A stretch of DNA of 64,000 bases from Berghia stephanieae (lineage: Eukaryota; Mollusca; Gastropoda; Nudibranchia; Aeolidiidae): positions 32,914,143 to 32,978,142 of the forward strand of contig CM067453.1 of assembly GCA_034508935.3 (NCBI GenBank). Reading direction: 5' to 3'. The position numbers and the translations under genes were made by a program. The notes under the pieces were generated by a model. The model saw nothing but the letters and a program-made list of their open reading frames with translations, did no database searches and was not told where the DNA came from. Below are positions 1 to 64,000 of the stretch, one piece after another; the first letter of the stretch is position 1; every line of letters starts with the position of its first letter.

Positions 1-49
1 CATACATCAAAGTATTCTAGGGAATAAGTTGTGTAATATATGTGTACAT

Positions 50-132
50 TATCATCATCATCATTATCACTTTATATTATTATTATTATCATTATTATTA
101 TGATTATTATTATGATTATTATTATGATTATG

Positions 133-179
<47 letters not shown>

Positions 180-235
180 CATTATTATTATCATTATTAT
201 TATTATTATTATTATCATTATTATTATTATTATTA

Positions 236-321
<86 letters not shown>
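50..321. repeat. (ATT)n microsatellite
   Basis: About 270 bp of ATT with scattered ATC and ATG variants. It lies in the intron 50 bp after exon 33. Open frames here are repeat artefacts. Confidence 0.97.
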
Positions 322-370
322 TTTAACTTATGTTCAAAGGTTTTGTAAATGACAACAAAGATCACAGCAC

Positions 371-63581
<63,211 letters not shown>

Positions 63582-64000
63582 CTGCAAAGATAATAATTTC
63601 GTTCAGTTAGGCTATAGTCGTTTTACATCATTTTACATTCTGTCAGGTCATATTAACACCTTCAAGTGGGCAAAATATCACATCTTGCATTTTTTCAGGA
63701 TTTAAAAAATTTTTTTAAAAACTCAAACAAACAAAAAACTTACATTAAAAAATGAGATTTAAAATTTATTTTTTTTAAAATGTTGAATGCAAACGAAGAG
63801 TACGAGGGAAAAACCACAGATGTCCATTTTTGAAATTTTTGTGACTGCCCTCTTTGAGTGATATTGGGGCATTAACTATAAACTTTCCCTTTATAAATAG
63901 AATTTACAACCATAACTCTTTAATTGTTGCATTTTTTTTTGTTCGATGTTATTGCTGTAGAGGGGGAATTTAGACGCCTAACATCAATTAAGGGGGCAGT
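63582..64000. other. Intron 5' of the first visible exon
   Basis: AT-rich. No further PHD-encoding exon or repeat was recognised before the window edge. Confidence 0.6.

Overview
This is intron-rich animal DNA, not microbial. It holds short exons (51-441 bp) with GT/AG borders, very long introns, heavy simple-sequence DNA, and many short interspersed repeats with tRNA-like heads. The repeat mix (two abundant tRNA-like SINE families, several TIR-bearing MITE families, GA/AAT/GAA microsatellites) and the proline-, glycine- and methionine-rich protein suggest an aquatic invertebrate. My weak guess is a mollusc or another lophotrochozoan. The species cannot be fixed from sequence alone.

One host gene, on the minus strand, crosses the whole window and leaves it at both ends. 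It is the KMT2C/KMT2D (MLL3/MLL4; Drosophila Lpt + trr) histone H3K4 methyltransferase. I assembled 33 exons by hand (63581 down to 371, about 6.0 kb or 2,010 codons). Nearly every splice phase agrees. In transcript order they encode: the end of the last PHD finger of the N-terminal cluster and its tail; a basic GVGGF segment and an EAFFGK segment; acidic helical segments; an HMG-box region with a small exon hidden between long introns; a long Pro/Gly/Met-rich low-complexity region with DPY/DPF repeats; a Q/K/E-rich helix; an acidic DLLxxFLG..ILKYADPDLDLDLDD segment; an LxxLL-type helix (LLDELLEQ); and a coiled coil. The first PHDs lie beyond 64000. The FYRN/FYRC/SET end lies below position 1.

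Region by region: 1-20 kb carries the 3' two-thirds of the visible exons (33 to 19), with MITEs and a duplicated exon near 8.2-8.9 kb. 20-32.7 kb is a 13-kb intron full of GA, AAT, GAA and GTA repeats, with one good candidate cassette exon at 28.1 kb. 32.7-50.4 kb holds exons 18 to 11 plus nested transposons, including two 5'-truncated LINEs with target-site duplications. 50.5-52 kb is a TAC microsatellite split by a pogo-like element. 52-64 kb holds exons 10 to 1, with five copies of a ~0.5-kb repeat, always in the same orientation.

Two exons (34536-34732 and 5271-5548) carry an apparent one-base frameshift. They are either base-calling errors in homopolymers or real lesions. No rRNA, genuine tRNA gene, CRISPR array, or LTR or viral element was recognised.
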